From assembly GCA_034408745.1 (NCBI GenBank), contig JAWXCM010000401.1, positions 15,746 to 79,745 on the forward strand: a DNA stretch of 64,000 nucleotides, in the 5' to 3' direction. The notes under the pieces are model-generated. The model saw only the letters and a program-made list of their open reading frames with translations, made no database searches and was not told where the DNA came from. This document shows positions 25,715 through 34,459 of the stretch, in pieces (within the stretch, counting starts at the first letter, position 1; each line of letters opens with the position of its first letter). The DNA is from JAWXCM01 sp034408745 (lineage in GTDB: Bacteria > Acidobacteriota > Terriglobia > Bryobacterales > Bryobacteraceae). The translations under genes were made by a program, and so were the position numbers.

Positions 25715-26662
25715 GTGCGACGCCACTACCGCCAGGGCCGGGGTGAAAGGAACTCGAAACGAAACGTGTGGGTTCTCGCGCTCTTCCTCGTGATGATTTC
25801 GGCCGCTTCCGCGCAAGGCACCAGTGTCGAGCGCGCCCTCCAATACCTGTCTGCGGAAGTCCCTCAATGGCCGATGAAGAACGGCTGTTTCTCCTGCCAT
25901 AACAACGGCGACGGAGCTCGCGCGCTCTATGCCGCGGGGATCACCGGACCAGCCGCTTCCACCACCACATGGCTGCGCGCGCCAGCCGACTGGGGCAAAG
26001 GCAAAATGGATGGCGGCTCCAGCGACAAGACCCTGGCTCTGTACCAGTTCAGCGCCGCGCTGACGTCCGCGGTGGAGGCAGGCGTGCTTTCGGACCGCAA
26101 GGCGCTGAGGGACGCCGCACGCAGCCTCGCCGCCGTGCAGTCCGCCAGTGGGGCATGGCGAGTCGACGACGAGGGCGAAGCACCGGGGTCGCCGGTCACG
26201 TGGGGCACAACGCTGGCCACTTACTTCGGTCGACGTACCTTGCTCGCGGCCGGTGGCTACGACGCAGAGGTCGCCCGCGCCGAGGCTTACCTTCGCAACG
26301 TAGAGCCGCGCCACACACCGGACGAAGCGGCAGTGCTGCTCGCATTACCAAACGAACCCAATTTCCGGAAGCGCGCCGTGGAGCGATTCACCCGCATGCA
26401 GACCAGTGACGGGGGCTGGGGACCGCGCCAGTCGGCGCCGGCAGAGGTCTTCGATACCGCGTTGGTGCTGCTGGCGCTACAGGCTGCTGGCGAGAAAAGC
26501 CTCATCCCGCGGGGCCGCGAATTTCTCATCCGAACGCAGCAAAACTCTGGTGGCTGGCCCGAGACCACGCGTCCGTCGGGATCGCAAAGCTACGCGCAAC
26601 ACATCTCGACCACCGCGTGGGCGACCCTGGCCCTGTTAGCGACCGACCCGCAGAGGAAGTGA
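25715..26662 (+). CDS. Secreted protein with CxxCH and terpene-cyclase-like repeats
   Basis: A 315-residue protein with an export signal (WVLALFLVMISAASAQ). Next comes a single c-type heme motif, C58-x-x-C61-H62 (CFSCHNN), then alpha-barrel repeats like those of squalene-hopene cyclase and prenyltransferases: AARSLAAVQSASGAWRVDDEG, RFTRMQTSDGGWGPRQS, REFLIRTQQNSGGWPE. The catalytic DxDD or DCTAE motifs of real cyclases are absent. The repeats may therefore be a scaffold or glycan-binding barrel. GTG 25715 is the predicted start; a second in-frame GTG at 25766 would also leave a signal peptide. The 3' end overlaps the next gene tail-to-tail by 27 bases. Confidence 0.7.
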   Translation: MRRHYRQGRGERNSKRNVWVLALFLVMISAASAQGTSVERALQYLSAEVPQWPMKNGCFSCHNNGDGARALYAAGITGPAASTTTWLRAPADWGKGKMDGGSSDKTLALYQFSAALTSAVEAGVLSDRKALRDAARSLAAVQSASGAWRVDDEGEAPGSPVTWGTTLATYFGRRTLLAAGGYDAEVARAEAYLRNVEPRHTPDEAAVLLALPNEPNFRKRAVERFTRMQTSDGGWGPRQSAPAEVFDTALVLLALQAAGEKSLIPRGREFLIRTQQNSGGWPETTRPSGSQSYAQHISTTAWATLALLATDPQRK

Positions 26663-27679
26663 GATCACCTCGCGGGCAACCCGCCGGTCGACGCGGTCGA
26701 AAGCGTCGACTTCAAACGGCCGCCCGACCTTGTTCCCGGCCAGATCTTCGAGCGCGGTATCTACCTTAATGGAATGTTCGCCAGCGGTCCAGGGCTGATC
26801 GGGAACGAATCGCCATTCCCGCTCCTCCGTTCCGAGCACCGCTTTACCGGTGACACCGTCCACCCAGATCAGGCGCAAAGCCAGCGCCGCGTCGAGAGGC
26901 TCGGGAAATGCGACCACCAGCGGATCCCGCGTGCTTGCAGCGACACTGCCGATCTTCCAGCCCGCAGGGTCGACTGGAGTCCGGTCCGCCTCCGTCACGC
27001 GAAACTCCTTGCGGTGTGCGGCGACCAGCGGAGCTCCCTCGGCATCCAGCCATTCGCGGCCGATCACAAGAGCGTACGAGTGCCCGGCCTCAATCGCAGG
27101 CCCGATGTCTTCCAGCGGCTTCACTCCACGCTTGATTCGCCCCGGATCGAAGAGCACGGTCAGGCGACGCGCGTCCGCATCCCACATCTCCTGGTCGATT
27201 TCCAGAAACGGCAGTTCGACCGCCGTGCCGTCACTCTTCAGCAGACGAATGTGTTTCCACGCCTCGCCTCGATTCATCGAAGCGGAAAATTCGATGTAAA
27301 ACTTGAGTTGATTTTCGGGAATTTCCGATACGCCCGGATAAACTCGCGTCACCTGCGCTTTGGAGACCAGCTCCACGCGCGGTGTCTCAAACCACGACTC
27401 GGCTCCACGAAACACGGCCCGAACTCGCATGCCTGGAGACAGCGGGAAGCGGGGTCGGAACGTGAGCGCCCCGGACCGCACCGCATATTCGCCCATCAGA
27501 GCGGGACTGTCCTTGCCGGAGCCCGCATACACCGCCAGCACCGATGCCCAGCCATTTGGCGGAGCTTTCGCAGGAGGCGCCCACCCATGGACAACAAATA
27601 AGCCGTCCTGCATCTCGACCGAAACAGGTGCGGCCACCAGCATCGAAATGCAGGCGGCCGCTAAGAGGATGACTCGCAT
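26636..27679 (-). CDS. Secreted protein with SbsA-type Ig-like domain
   Basis: A 347-residue protein with a signal peptide (MRVILLAAACISMLVAAPV) and beta-rich segments. The part VTRVYPGVSEIPENQLKFYIEFSASMNRGEAW resembles the bacterial Ig-like (SbsA/Big_5) domain, which often begins with a PxxVxxVPxNxxIxIxFSxPM pattern. The rest gives no family match by eye. It is probably periplasmic or surface-located. It lies 11 bases downstream of a same-strand propeller-like gene, so both are likely expressed together. Function unknown. Confidence 0.6.
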   Translation of the reverse strand: MRVILLAAACISMLVAAPVSVEMQDGLFVVHGWAPPAKAPPNGWASVLAVYAGSGKDSPALMGEYAVRSGALTFRPRFPLSPGMRVRAVFRGAESWFETPRVELVSKAQVTRVYPGVSEIPENQLKFYIEFSASMNRGEAWKHIRLLKSDGTAVELPFLEIDQEMWDADARRLTVLFDPGRIKRGVKPLEDIGPAIEAGHSYALVIGREWLDAEGAPLVAAHRKEFRVTEADRTPVDPAGWKIGSVAASTRDPLVVAFPEPLDAALALRLIWVDGVTGKAVLGTEEREWRFVPDQPWTAGEHSIKVDTALEDLAGNKVGRPFEVDAFDRVDRRVAREVISLPLRVGR

Positions 27680-27690
27680 CAGACTATGAA

Positions 27691-28797
27691 CTACGGCAGG
27701 GCGATGGTGTGCAGGTCGAGCGTGCCGCTTGCGTCGGTCAGCAGGAGCGCGTGACCTTCGTCCAGCTTGTCGAGCTGCTGAACGCCCTTCAGCGTGGCGA
27801 TGGTCTCGTAAGGAACACCCTTCTTTTCCGTCTGCGCCGTGATGCCTTCGTACGATTCCAGCTTCTCCGCCGGCAGCTTCATCACGCCGCGGCTGCTGTT
27901 GGCCATGAGAATGAACTGGCCGCCGTCCTTCTTGTACGTGATCATGTCGAGCGGGCGGTTGCGATTGCCCAGTTCGGCGATGGTGGTGCCCTTCACTTTG
28001 GCGCCCGGCTTCAGTTCCGACACCGGGATGCGAACCAGCGGCGTGCAGGTATAGGCCGCCAGGATGTGCTGCTTGCCGGCGATGTCGTAGTTCACGAACG
28101 TGCGAACGGGAGCGTTGGTCTCAAATCGGCCATGCGCACCGTGGAAGATCTCGATGCCCGCGCCCTTGTCGACTGCGGCGAACGGATACGGAATGACGCG
28201 CAGTGTGGAGGAGAACTCTTCGTTGGACAGGCCGGCGACGATCACTTTTCCGTCGACGAAGCCGAGGTCGGTGATCGACTCCAGCCGGCGATTGGCCCCG
28301 CGCTGATCCTTCGCATTCTCGTCCGGCGCGTTAGGCAGCGACACCCGCGCGAACTTCACGTTATCCATGGACACTTCTGTCAGCTTGCCGCTGGCGTCGG
28401 TGCGCAGGATGACAGGCGTAGCCTCCGGCCCGCGGCCGCGCGACACAGAAATGTAGACCTTTTTCGATACCGGGTTCACGATCACGTCGTTGATGAGAAT
28501 CTGATCCGCGGTGGTGCCGAGCGCGGCTGCGATCTTCAGATTCAGTTCCTTGATTTCGATCGGCTCCGCATTCTTCGCAGCCTTCGTGTCGCCCGTGTCG
28601 ATGGCGACAATCGAAGCTCCCAGCGAATCGCCGATGAAGAGGATTCCGTTGGGGCCAAAAGCGAGCGGACCCGCGGAGCGAAGCGCTGCCTTTCCAGCTT
28701 GTAAACCAACGGTGTTGGCGGAAAATGCCGCTGCGGCAGAAGCGCAGACGACGATAGCGGTTCGAACAAACGCGGATCGCAGGAACATGGCGTTCAC
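27691..28797 (-). CDS. Secreted beta-propeller-like protein of unknown function
   Basis: A 368-residue protein with a signal peptide (VRTAIVVCASAAAAFSA). Repeated beta blades such as AGPLAFGPNGILFIGDSLGASIVAIDTGD, ILINDVIVNPVSKKVYISVSRG, SITDLGFVDGKVIVAGL and DMITYKKDGGQFILMANSSRG suggest a six- or seven-bladed propeller of the NHL/YVTN style. No catalytic residues are evident. It is the first gene of a two-gene unit with the Ig-like protein and is divergent from the beta-helix gene, 144 bases apart. Function unknown. Confidence 0.65.
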   Translation of the reverse strand: MNAMFLRSAFVRTAIVVCASAAAAFSANTVGLQAGKAALRSAGPLAFGPNGILFIGDSLGASIVAIDTGDTKAAKNAEPIEIKELNLKIAAALGTTADQILINDVIVNPVSKKVYISVSRGRGPEATPVILRTDASGKLTEVSMDNVKFARVSLPNAPDENAKDQRGANRRLESITDLGFVDGKVIVAGLSNEEFSSTLRVIPYPFAAVDKGAGIEIFHGAHGRFETNAPVRTFVNYDIAGKQHILAAYTCTPLVRIPVSELKPGAKVKGTTIAELGNRNRPLDMITYKKDGGQFILMANSSRGVMKLPAEKLESYEGITAQTEKKGVPYETIATLKGVQQLDKLDEGHALLLTDASGTLDLHTIALP

Positions 28798-28922
28798 AAA
28801 TCCTCCCGGGCAGACGTGACTGGTACGGCCAGAACCTGACTGTACTCGTATGTCTGGCGAAGGAGTTTACAGCAGGGTTACCCGCGATGTTTCAGGCAAT
28901 GCATTTTCAACGGCGTCGGCTA

Positions 28923-28928
28923 TATAAT
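28923..28928 (+). promoter_or_regulatory. -10 box TATAAT very close to the beta-helix gene
   Basis: TATAAT inside CTATATAATTG lies 13 bases before the ATG at 28942. No clear Shine-Dalgarno lies between, so the transcript would have a 5' leader of only about 5-8 bases. No good -35 box was found at 17 bases. Confidence 0.35.
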
Positions 28929-28941
28929 TGAGACCTTTCCC

Positions 28942-30882
28942 ATGCGCACCGTTGCCTTGCTGATACTCTCCGCCTGGGCCCTGACTGCCCAGAACTCGAC
29001 CCGCCCCGGCCGGTTCCATGTCGAGCACCCCACCCTGTTGAACCTCGGGTTCGAATGGCTGATTGAAGGGGACGCGAACCGGAACGCCGCGGTGGAGGTA
29101 CGCTTCCGTAAAGCGGGCACCGAGACGTGGCGCCCGGGGCTGCCGCTGCTGCGGATCGGTGGCGAAAAGGTCTACCGCATGCGCGAGGAGATGACCTACA
29201 CGGTGCCCGAAGGCTTCGCCGGCAGCATCCTCAATCTGGAGCCCGGCACCAGCTACGAATGCGAGTTCACGCTGCAGGACCCAGACGGCGTGACCGGAGG
29301 TCAGGCGCAGCAGCGGGTCACCGTCTCCACGCGGACGGAGCCGAAATCGTCCGCTGGCGGCCGCGTGCTCCACGTGTATCCCAACGACCACGAGGGAAAG
29401 AAGCTGGAGCCGAACTTCATTGGACTCAAGGCCGCTTATTACGGTGAAGGCCGCGGCGACTGGACCTCGGTTCGAATGAACAGGGTCCAGCCTGGCGACA
29501 CCATCCTGGTCCACGCCGGACTCTACCGGCCGGAACGCTACAACTATGTGGACCCGCTCAGCGCGCCGTTCACCGGGTCGTGGTCGCTGGCTCAGAAAGG
29601 TACGGCTGAGAAGCCCATCACCATAAAGGGAGCGGGCGATGGTGAGGCCATCTTCGACGGCGCGGGCAATGCTCGGCTGTTTGAGGTGATGGCGACGAGC
29701 CACCACATCTTTGAAGGGCTGACGTTCCGCAATACCGAAGTTGCCATCTTCGCCGGAGAAAAGGACGTGCTGGGCGCCGTCGCGCTCACGGTGCGTAACT
29801 GCCGCTTTGAAGACATCGGCGTCGGCATCTGGACCGAGAACGCCGGGTCGCGCGACTTCTTCATTTCAGACAATCTGTTCCTCGGGCGCGAAGACCAGAT
29901 GCGCCTCATCGGATGGAATCAGGCCGGTTCGCGGGCCGCGGGCATTTACCCGTCGCATCTGCTGAAGAGCTTCTTCGCGGTCAAGGTTTATGGTCCTGGC
30001 CACATCATCGCGCACAATGCGGTCGCCTACTTTCACGACGCCATCTGCATCTCCACCTACGGGCCACCCGATGCCGACCCGGAGCGCCGCGCCTCTTCCA
30101 TCGACATCTACAACAACGACATTCACCTGACCAATGACGACTTCATTGAGTCCGACGGCGGCGCGCATAACATCCGCGTGTTCGGCAACCGAGGCGTGAA
30201 CGCCGCGCACAACGGCTACAGCGCCCAGCCCATGTTTGGTGGCCCGGTCTACTTCATGCGCAACGTGCTGTATCATGTGCCGGGCGGCGGGGCTTTCAAG
30301 CTCGGTGCCAAGCCAGCCGGCATTATCGCGTATCACAACACCATGATCGGCGAGCAGACGGCCACCGATCCCTACACCAACGCACACTTCCGGAATAATT
30401 TGTTTCTTGGCCGCGATGCGCCGAATCGAGGCGTCATGGTGTGGGCGAATGCCACAGGAAACTTCAGCAGCGACTACAACGGCTACCGCCCGAACAAGAA
30501 CGTGAAGGCGCAGTACCGGTGGCTGGCGCCGGCTGCGGGCAAAGTGGTTTACGAGCCGAAAGAGGCGGACTGGCGCGCGTTTGCCACTTTGGCCGAGTTT
30601 CGCGAGGCCACCGGACAGGAAGCCCACGGAATTGAAGTGGATTTCGACATTTTTGAGAAGCTGGCCCCGGACGATCCGGCCCAGCGGTATCGCGTGTATC
30701 ATTCCATGGATCTGAATTTTCGTCTCAATCCGAACGGCAAGGCGGTGGATGCGGGAGCCGTGCTGCCGACGGTGAATGACAACTTCACCGGCAAAGCACC
30801 GGATCTGGGAGCACTGGAGGTAGGACAGCCGGCACCGCACTACGGTCCTCGCTGGATTACCTGGAATCCGTTCTATCGCTAG
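28942..30882 (+). CDS. Right-handed parallel beta-helix secreted protein
   Basis: A 646-residue protein. After a signal peptide (MRTVALLILSAWALTAQ) there is a fibronectin-like beta domain (residues about 35-130), then a right-handed beta-helix of the pectate-lyase-like type: VQPGDTILVHAGLYRPERYNY, repeated turns VRNCRFEDIGVGIWTENA, IISHNAV-like IIAHNAVAYFHDAICIS, IDIYNNDIHLTNDDFIESDGGAHNIRVFGNRG and FRNNLFLG. Such proteins include polysaccharide lyases, glycosidases and surface epimerases. No lyase catalytic residues are certain. It fits the plant-glycan theme of the window. Confidence 0.75.
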   Translation: MRTVALLILSAWALTAQNSTRPGRFHVEHPTLLNLGFEWLIEGDANRNAAVEVRFRKAGTETWRPGLPLLRIGGEKVYRMREEMTYTVPEGFAGSILNLEPGTSYECEFTLQDPDGVTGGQAQQRVTVSTRTEPKSSAGGRVLHVYPNDHEGKKLEPNFIGLKAAYYGEGRGDWTSVRMNRVQPGDTILVHAGLYRPERYNYVDPLSAPFTGSWSLAQKGTAEKPITIKGAGDGEAIFDGAGNARLFEVMATSHHIFEGLTFRNTEVAIFAGEKDVLGAVALTVRNCRFEDIGVGIWTENAGSRDFFISDNLFLGREDQMRLIGWNQAGSRAAGIYPSHLLKSFFAVKVYGPGHIIAHNAVAYFHDAICISTYGPPDADPERRASSIDIYNNDIHLTNDDFIESDGGAHNIRVFGNRGVNAAHNGYSAQPMFGGPVYFMRNVLYHVPGGGAFKLGAKPAGIIAYHNTMIGEQTATDPYTNAHFRNNLFLGRDAPNRGVMVWANATGNFSSDYNGYRPNKNVKAQYRWLAPAAGKVVYEPKEADWRAFATLAEFREATGQEAHGIEVDFDIFEKLAPDDPAQRYRVYHSMDLNFRLNPNGKAVDAGAVLPTVNDNFTGKAPDLGALEVGQPAPHYGPRWITWNPFYR

Positions 30883-30912
30883 ACACCACGAGCCAGTTAA
30901 AATCGGTACTGC

Positions 30913-31575
30913 GTGAACATTACGATATCCAAGGAGAACTACCTCAAGGCTATAGCTGAGGCGCAGTCAGAAGGTGAGACCGTAATTGCCGCGAGCCTTG
31001 CGCGCTGGCTGAACGTTTCTCCTCCTGCAGTCACCGCGGCTATTAAGCGCCTGCGCCGCGACGATCTCATTGGGGTCGCCGACGCTGGTGAGATCACGCT
31101 GACGGCCGCGGGGCAGACCATCGCGAACCGCGTGTTGAACCGCCACCACCTCATTGAACGCATGCTGAGCGAACTGTTCGGCATGGAGTGGTATCAGGTG
31201 CACGACGAAGCCGAGCAGCTGGAACACGCCGTGAGCGAGGAGTTCGAACGCAGACTGCAGGACCGACTGGGAGCCGAGGACGTGGCGTGCCCTCATGGCA
31301 ACCGCGTTTCCCTCGATTCCCCCGAGGAGCGCCGCAAGCGCGGCTGGCAGAAGCTGGACGAAGTGTCGCCGGAGACTCAGGTGCGCGTGATGAGCGTGTA
31401 CGAGCGGGACCGGCGGCTGCTGGAATATCTGGATAACCTGGGCGTTCGGCCAGGCGCCGAGGTGCGCATTCTGTCGCGCAATTACGACGAGACCATCACC
31501 CTGCAGGTCGGCGGCGAGACGGTGCCTCTCGGCGTGTCGGCAGCAACCCGCATCTGGGCCGCGCCCCTGCGGTAG
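30913..31575 (+). CDS. DtxR/MntR-family metal-dependent repressor with FeoA domain
   Basis: A 220-residue regulator. Residues 1-60 form the winged helix (SKENYLKAIAEAQSEGETVI, LNVSPPAVTAAIKRL), residues 60-140 the metal-binding dimerisation region (HHLIERMLSELFGMEW, DEAEQLEHAVSEEFE), and residues 150-220 an FeoA/SH3-like domain (EYLDNLGVRPGAEVRILSRN). The family senses Mn2+ or Fe2+ and represses metal uptake genes. Targets here are unknown; the TonB siderophore receptor is a candidate. GTG 30913 is the start. No feoB or mntH is nearby. Confidence 0.85.
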   Translation: MNITISKENYLKAIAEAQSEGETVIAASLARWLNVSPPAVTAAIKRLRRDDLIGVADAGEITLTAAGQTIANRVLNRHHLIERMLSELFGMEWYQVHDEAEQLEHAVSEEFERRLQDRLGAEDVACPHGNRVSLDSPEERRKRGWQKLDEVSPETQVRVMSVYERDRRLLEYLDNLGVRPGAEVRILSRNYDETITLQVGGETVPLGVSAATRIWAAPLR

Positions 31576-31581
31576 GCGGGA

Positions 31582-32535
31582 TCAGGCGGCCCCGGCCGAA
31601 GCCGCGCCCACACGGGGTCGAAAATACTCCAGAGTGCTCTTCAGTCCGTCTTCGAGCAGCACTTCGGGTTCCCACCCAAGAATCGCCCTGGCACGCCCGA
31701 TATCCGGCTGACGGCGCTTTGGATCATCCTGCGGCAGCTGCTCATACACGAGCCTTCCTGCTTCGCCCGTAAGCCTGCGGATGGCCTCGGCGAACTCCAG
31801 AATCGTCATCTCTCGCGGGTTGCCCAGGTTTACCGGAAAGGGCTCCTCGCTGTGCAGCAGCAGGAACAGTCCGCGGACCATGTCCGACACATAGCAGAAG
31901 CTGCGAGTCTGCGAGCCGTCGCCATAAATCGTCATCGCCTGGCCGTTCAGCACCTGGTCGACGAACGCGGGCACCACACGCCCGTCCTTCAACTGCATGC
32001 GCGGACCGTACGTGTTGAAGATGCGCGCAATCGTAGTGCGCACGCCGTGGACACGGTGGTACGCCATCGTGATGGCCTCGGCGTAGCGCTTGCTCTCGTC
32101 GTAGCAGGAGCGCGGACCCACAGGGTTCACGTTGCCCCAGTAGGACTCCTTCTGCGGATGCTCCAGTGGGTCGCCGTAGCACTCAGACGTTGAGGTGAGC
32201 AGGAACCGAGCCCCGTGATGAAGCGCCAGTTCCAGCATGTTGCGAGTGGCCGTGGAACCCGATTCCAGAGTCTCGATCGGGTGCGCCAGGTATTCCTTCG
32301 GGCTGGCCAGTGAGGCCATGTGGAACACGCAGTCGACGCGTCCTTCCACTTCCACCGGACGGGTCACATCGATCTGCTCAAACTGGAAACTGCGATTGCC
32401 GCTCAAATGTTCGATATTCTCGAGCGACCCGGTGATCAGGTTATCGAGAGCAACTACCTGATTACCCCGTTCCAGCAGGTAATCGCACATGTGGGAGCCG
32501 ATGAAGCCCGCTCCCCCGGAGATAACATAACGCAA
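31582..32535 (-). CDS. UDP-glucuronic acid decarboxylase (UDP-xylose synthase), SDR family
   Basis: A 317-residue extended SDR enzyme that converts UDP-glucuronate to UDP-xylose for surface glycans. The NAD motif GGAGFIGSH, the LDNLITGS block, SECYGDPLEHPQKESYWGNVNP, YDESKRYAE (catalytic Tyr and Lys), RIFNTYGPRM and DDPKRRQPDI are classic. The start is TTG 32533-32535, giving MRYVISGGAGFIGSH, because GGAGG sits 8 bases upstream; the ORF extends further upstream but that sequence overlaps the next gene's promoter. The C-terminus is Ala-rich. Confidence 0.9.
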   Translation of the reverse strand: MRYVISGGAGFIGSHMCDYLLERGNQVVALDNLITGSLENIEHLSGNRSFQFEQIDVTRPVEVEGRVDCVFHMASLASPKEYLAHPIETLESGSTATRNMLELALHHGARFLLTSTSECYGDPLEHPQKESYWGNVNPVGPRSCYDESKRYAEAITMAYHRVHGVRTTIARIFNTYGPRMQLKDGRVVPAFVDQVLNGQAMTIYGDGSQTRSFCYVSDMVRGLFLLLHSEEPFPVNLGNPREMTILEFAEAIRRLTGEAGRLVYEQLPQDDPKRRQPDIGRARAILGWEPEVLLEDGLKSTLEYFRPRVGAASAGAA

Positions 32536-32614
32536 TCGCAAAGCCTCCACATTGATGTTATCAGCCGGTACCGACGCAACGCCCCTCAATGGACCCGCGT
32601 GATACAGTCTGGTC

Positions 32615-34459
32615 GTGTCCTGGTTTGAAACGGCTCTGTTCCTGGCGCTTCTCGTTTTGTCCGCAGGCCTGTTCTGGCGGCGGCTGTCCCCGGTGATCGC
32701 GATTATTCGTGCGTCGAAACCCGATCCCGGCTTTGTCTGGGGCTCCACTGCGGCGCGTGTTTACACGTTTGTGTGGGAGGTTCTTTGTCAGGGTAAGGTG
32801 ATTCGGGAGCGTCCTTTGCCGGGCTTTGCGCACGCTCTGGTGTTCTGGGGCTTCCTGGCGTTCTCAGTGGTGACGCTCGATCACCTGGCCGCGGGAGTGC
32901 ACCTGGATTTGCTTCAGCCCGACGGCCTGCCTGGGCGCGTTTACTTCGCTCTGGCGGGAGGGTTCGCGGTTGCGGTTGCGGTGTCGATAGCCGGGCTCTT
33001 CATTCGCCGGTTCGTGGTGCGCCCGCGCTGGCTCGGGCCGGTGTCGAAGGAATCGGGCATTATCGCCATGTTGATCCTGACGTTGATGCTCACTTACCTG
33101 GCCGCGTGGCTGTGGATTCCGGAGGACACCGCGGCGGGCCGAGTCAACTGGTGGGCCCATACACTGGCGCTGCTGGTATTCCTGCCGATGATTCCGCACA
33201 CCAAGCATCTCCATTTGCTGCTCAGTCCCGCCACGGTATTCCTCAAACGCAATGGCTTCAGCCAGATTCCGCCGCTGGAAGGCGACGAGGACTTCGGCAT
33301 CGAAACAGGCAGGGACCTGACCAGTTTGGTTGCGCTCCAGGCGTTCAGCTGCGTCGAGTGCGGCCGTTGTACCGAGCATTGCCCGGCCAGCAACACAGGC
33401 AAGCTCCTCGACCCGAAGCAGATCATCCTCGGTGTTCGACGATACCTGCGGGATCACGGCGCCAACGGGGAAGCGCCCATTGTTGGAAACGACTATGTGC
33501 CGGAGGAAATGCTGTGGCAGTGCACCTCCTGCGGCGCCTGTGAATATCAGTGCCCCGTCGGCATCCAGCACCTGCCCATCATCATCGGCATGCGCCGAGG
33601 CCTGGTGAATACCGGCAAATGGGAAGACGAATATGGCGAAAAGCTTTTCCTTTCCGTCGAAAAGTATGGGAATTCGCTGGGATTCTCCAGCTCTGAACGC
33701 GATAAATTCATCGCGAAGAACCAGCTGCCCGCGTTCGACGGCTCCCAGGAATACTGCCTCTGGCTGGGCTGCATGGGCTCCTACGACCCCAACGGCCGCG
33801 AAATCATAGTGGCGCTTTCCCGCGTGCTCAACCACCTGGGCGTGACGTGGGGCGTGCTGAAGAAAGAGCGTTGTACGGGCGACCCGGTGCGGCGGCTTGG
33901 CAACGATCTGCTGGTCTCAGGGCTCGCCGAATTTAACGCGACTCAGCTAAAAACAGCAAAGAAGGTCCTCACCATCTGCCCGCACTGTGTACGCACCATG
34001 GTGGAGGACTGGAAAGAGTTCGGCGTCCAGGTGGACGTGGAGCATCACAGCGAGTTCCTCGCGAGGCATATCGACTCGCTGCCTCCGGCACCAGCTTCGG
34101 ACAGCACTACCGCGTTCCACGACCCCTGCTATCTCGGCCGGTATGGCGATTCCTACGACGCTCCTCGCCAGGTGATTGGTACCGCGGTTGTCGTCGACCC
34201 CGAGCGCTCCAGAGAACGAGGCTTTTGTTGCGGGGCGGGCGGTGGCCGCATGTTCCTCGGCGAAGAGCCTGGTAAGCGGGTCAATGTCGAACGCGCCGGG
34301 CAACTGATCGCGACGGGAGCAGGCACCATCGCCGCGGCCTGCCCGTTCTGCAATTCGATGTTCCGGGATGCCCTGACGCAAATCGCGCCAGCCACGGGCG
34401 GCCCGAAACTGCTCGACATTGCGCAAATTGCGGCGGCTCGTCTGCCCGAGTCGCGTTAA
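32615..34459 (+). CDS. Membrane-bound Fe-S oxidoreductase (HdrD/GlpC-like)
   Basis: A 614-residue protein with about five membrane helices (residues 1-205, a NarI-like heme b type domain with HALVFWGFLAFSVVTLDH and PHTKHLHLLLSP), then a ferredoxin domain with two 4Fe-4S motifs (CVECGRCTEHCP and CTSCGACEYQCP), then two CCG domains (WLGCMGSYDP..CPHCVRTM and HDPCYLGRYGD..GFCCGAGGG). This architecture moves electrons between the quinone pool and cytosolic donors such as an ETF or lactate oxidoreductase. The partner gene is not in the window. GTG is the start. It is divergent from the SDR gene. Confidence 0.85.
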   Translation: MSWFETALFLALLVLSAGLFWRRLSPVIAIIRASKPDPGFVWGSTAARVYTFVWEVLCQGKVIRERPLPGFAHALVFWGFLAFSVVTLDHLAAGVHLDLLQPDGLPGRVYFALAGGFAVAVAVSIAGLFIRRFVVRPRWLGPVSKESGIIAMLILTLMLTYLAAWLWIPEDTAAGRVNWWAHTLALLVFLPMIPHTKHLHLLLSPATVFLKRNGFSQIPPLEGDEDFGIETGRDLTSLVALQAFSCVECGRCTEHCPASNTGKLLDPKQIILGVRRYLRDHGANGEAPIVGNDYVPEEMLWQCTSCGACEYQCPVGIQHLPIIIGMRRGLVNTGKWEDEYGEKLFLSVEKYGNSLGFSSSERDKFIAKNQLPAFDGSQEYCLWLGCMGSYDPNGREIIVALSRVLNHLGVTWGVLKKERCTGDPVRRLGNDLLVSGLAEFNATQLKTAKKVLTICPHCVRTMVEDWKEFGVQVDVEHHSEFLARHIDSLPPAPASDSTTAFHDPCYLGRYGDSYDAPRQVIGTAVVVDPERSRERGFCCGAGGGRMFLGEEPGKRVNVERAGQLIATGAGTIAAACPFCNSMFRDALTQIAPATGGPKLLDIAQIAAARLPESR

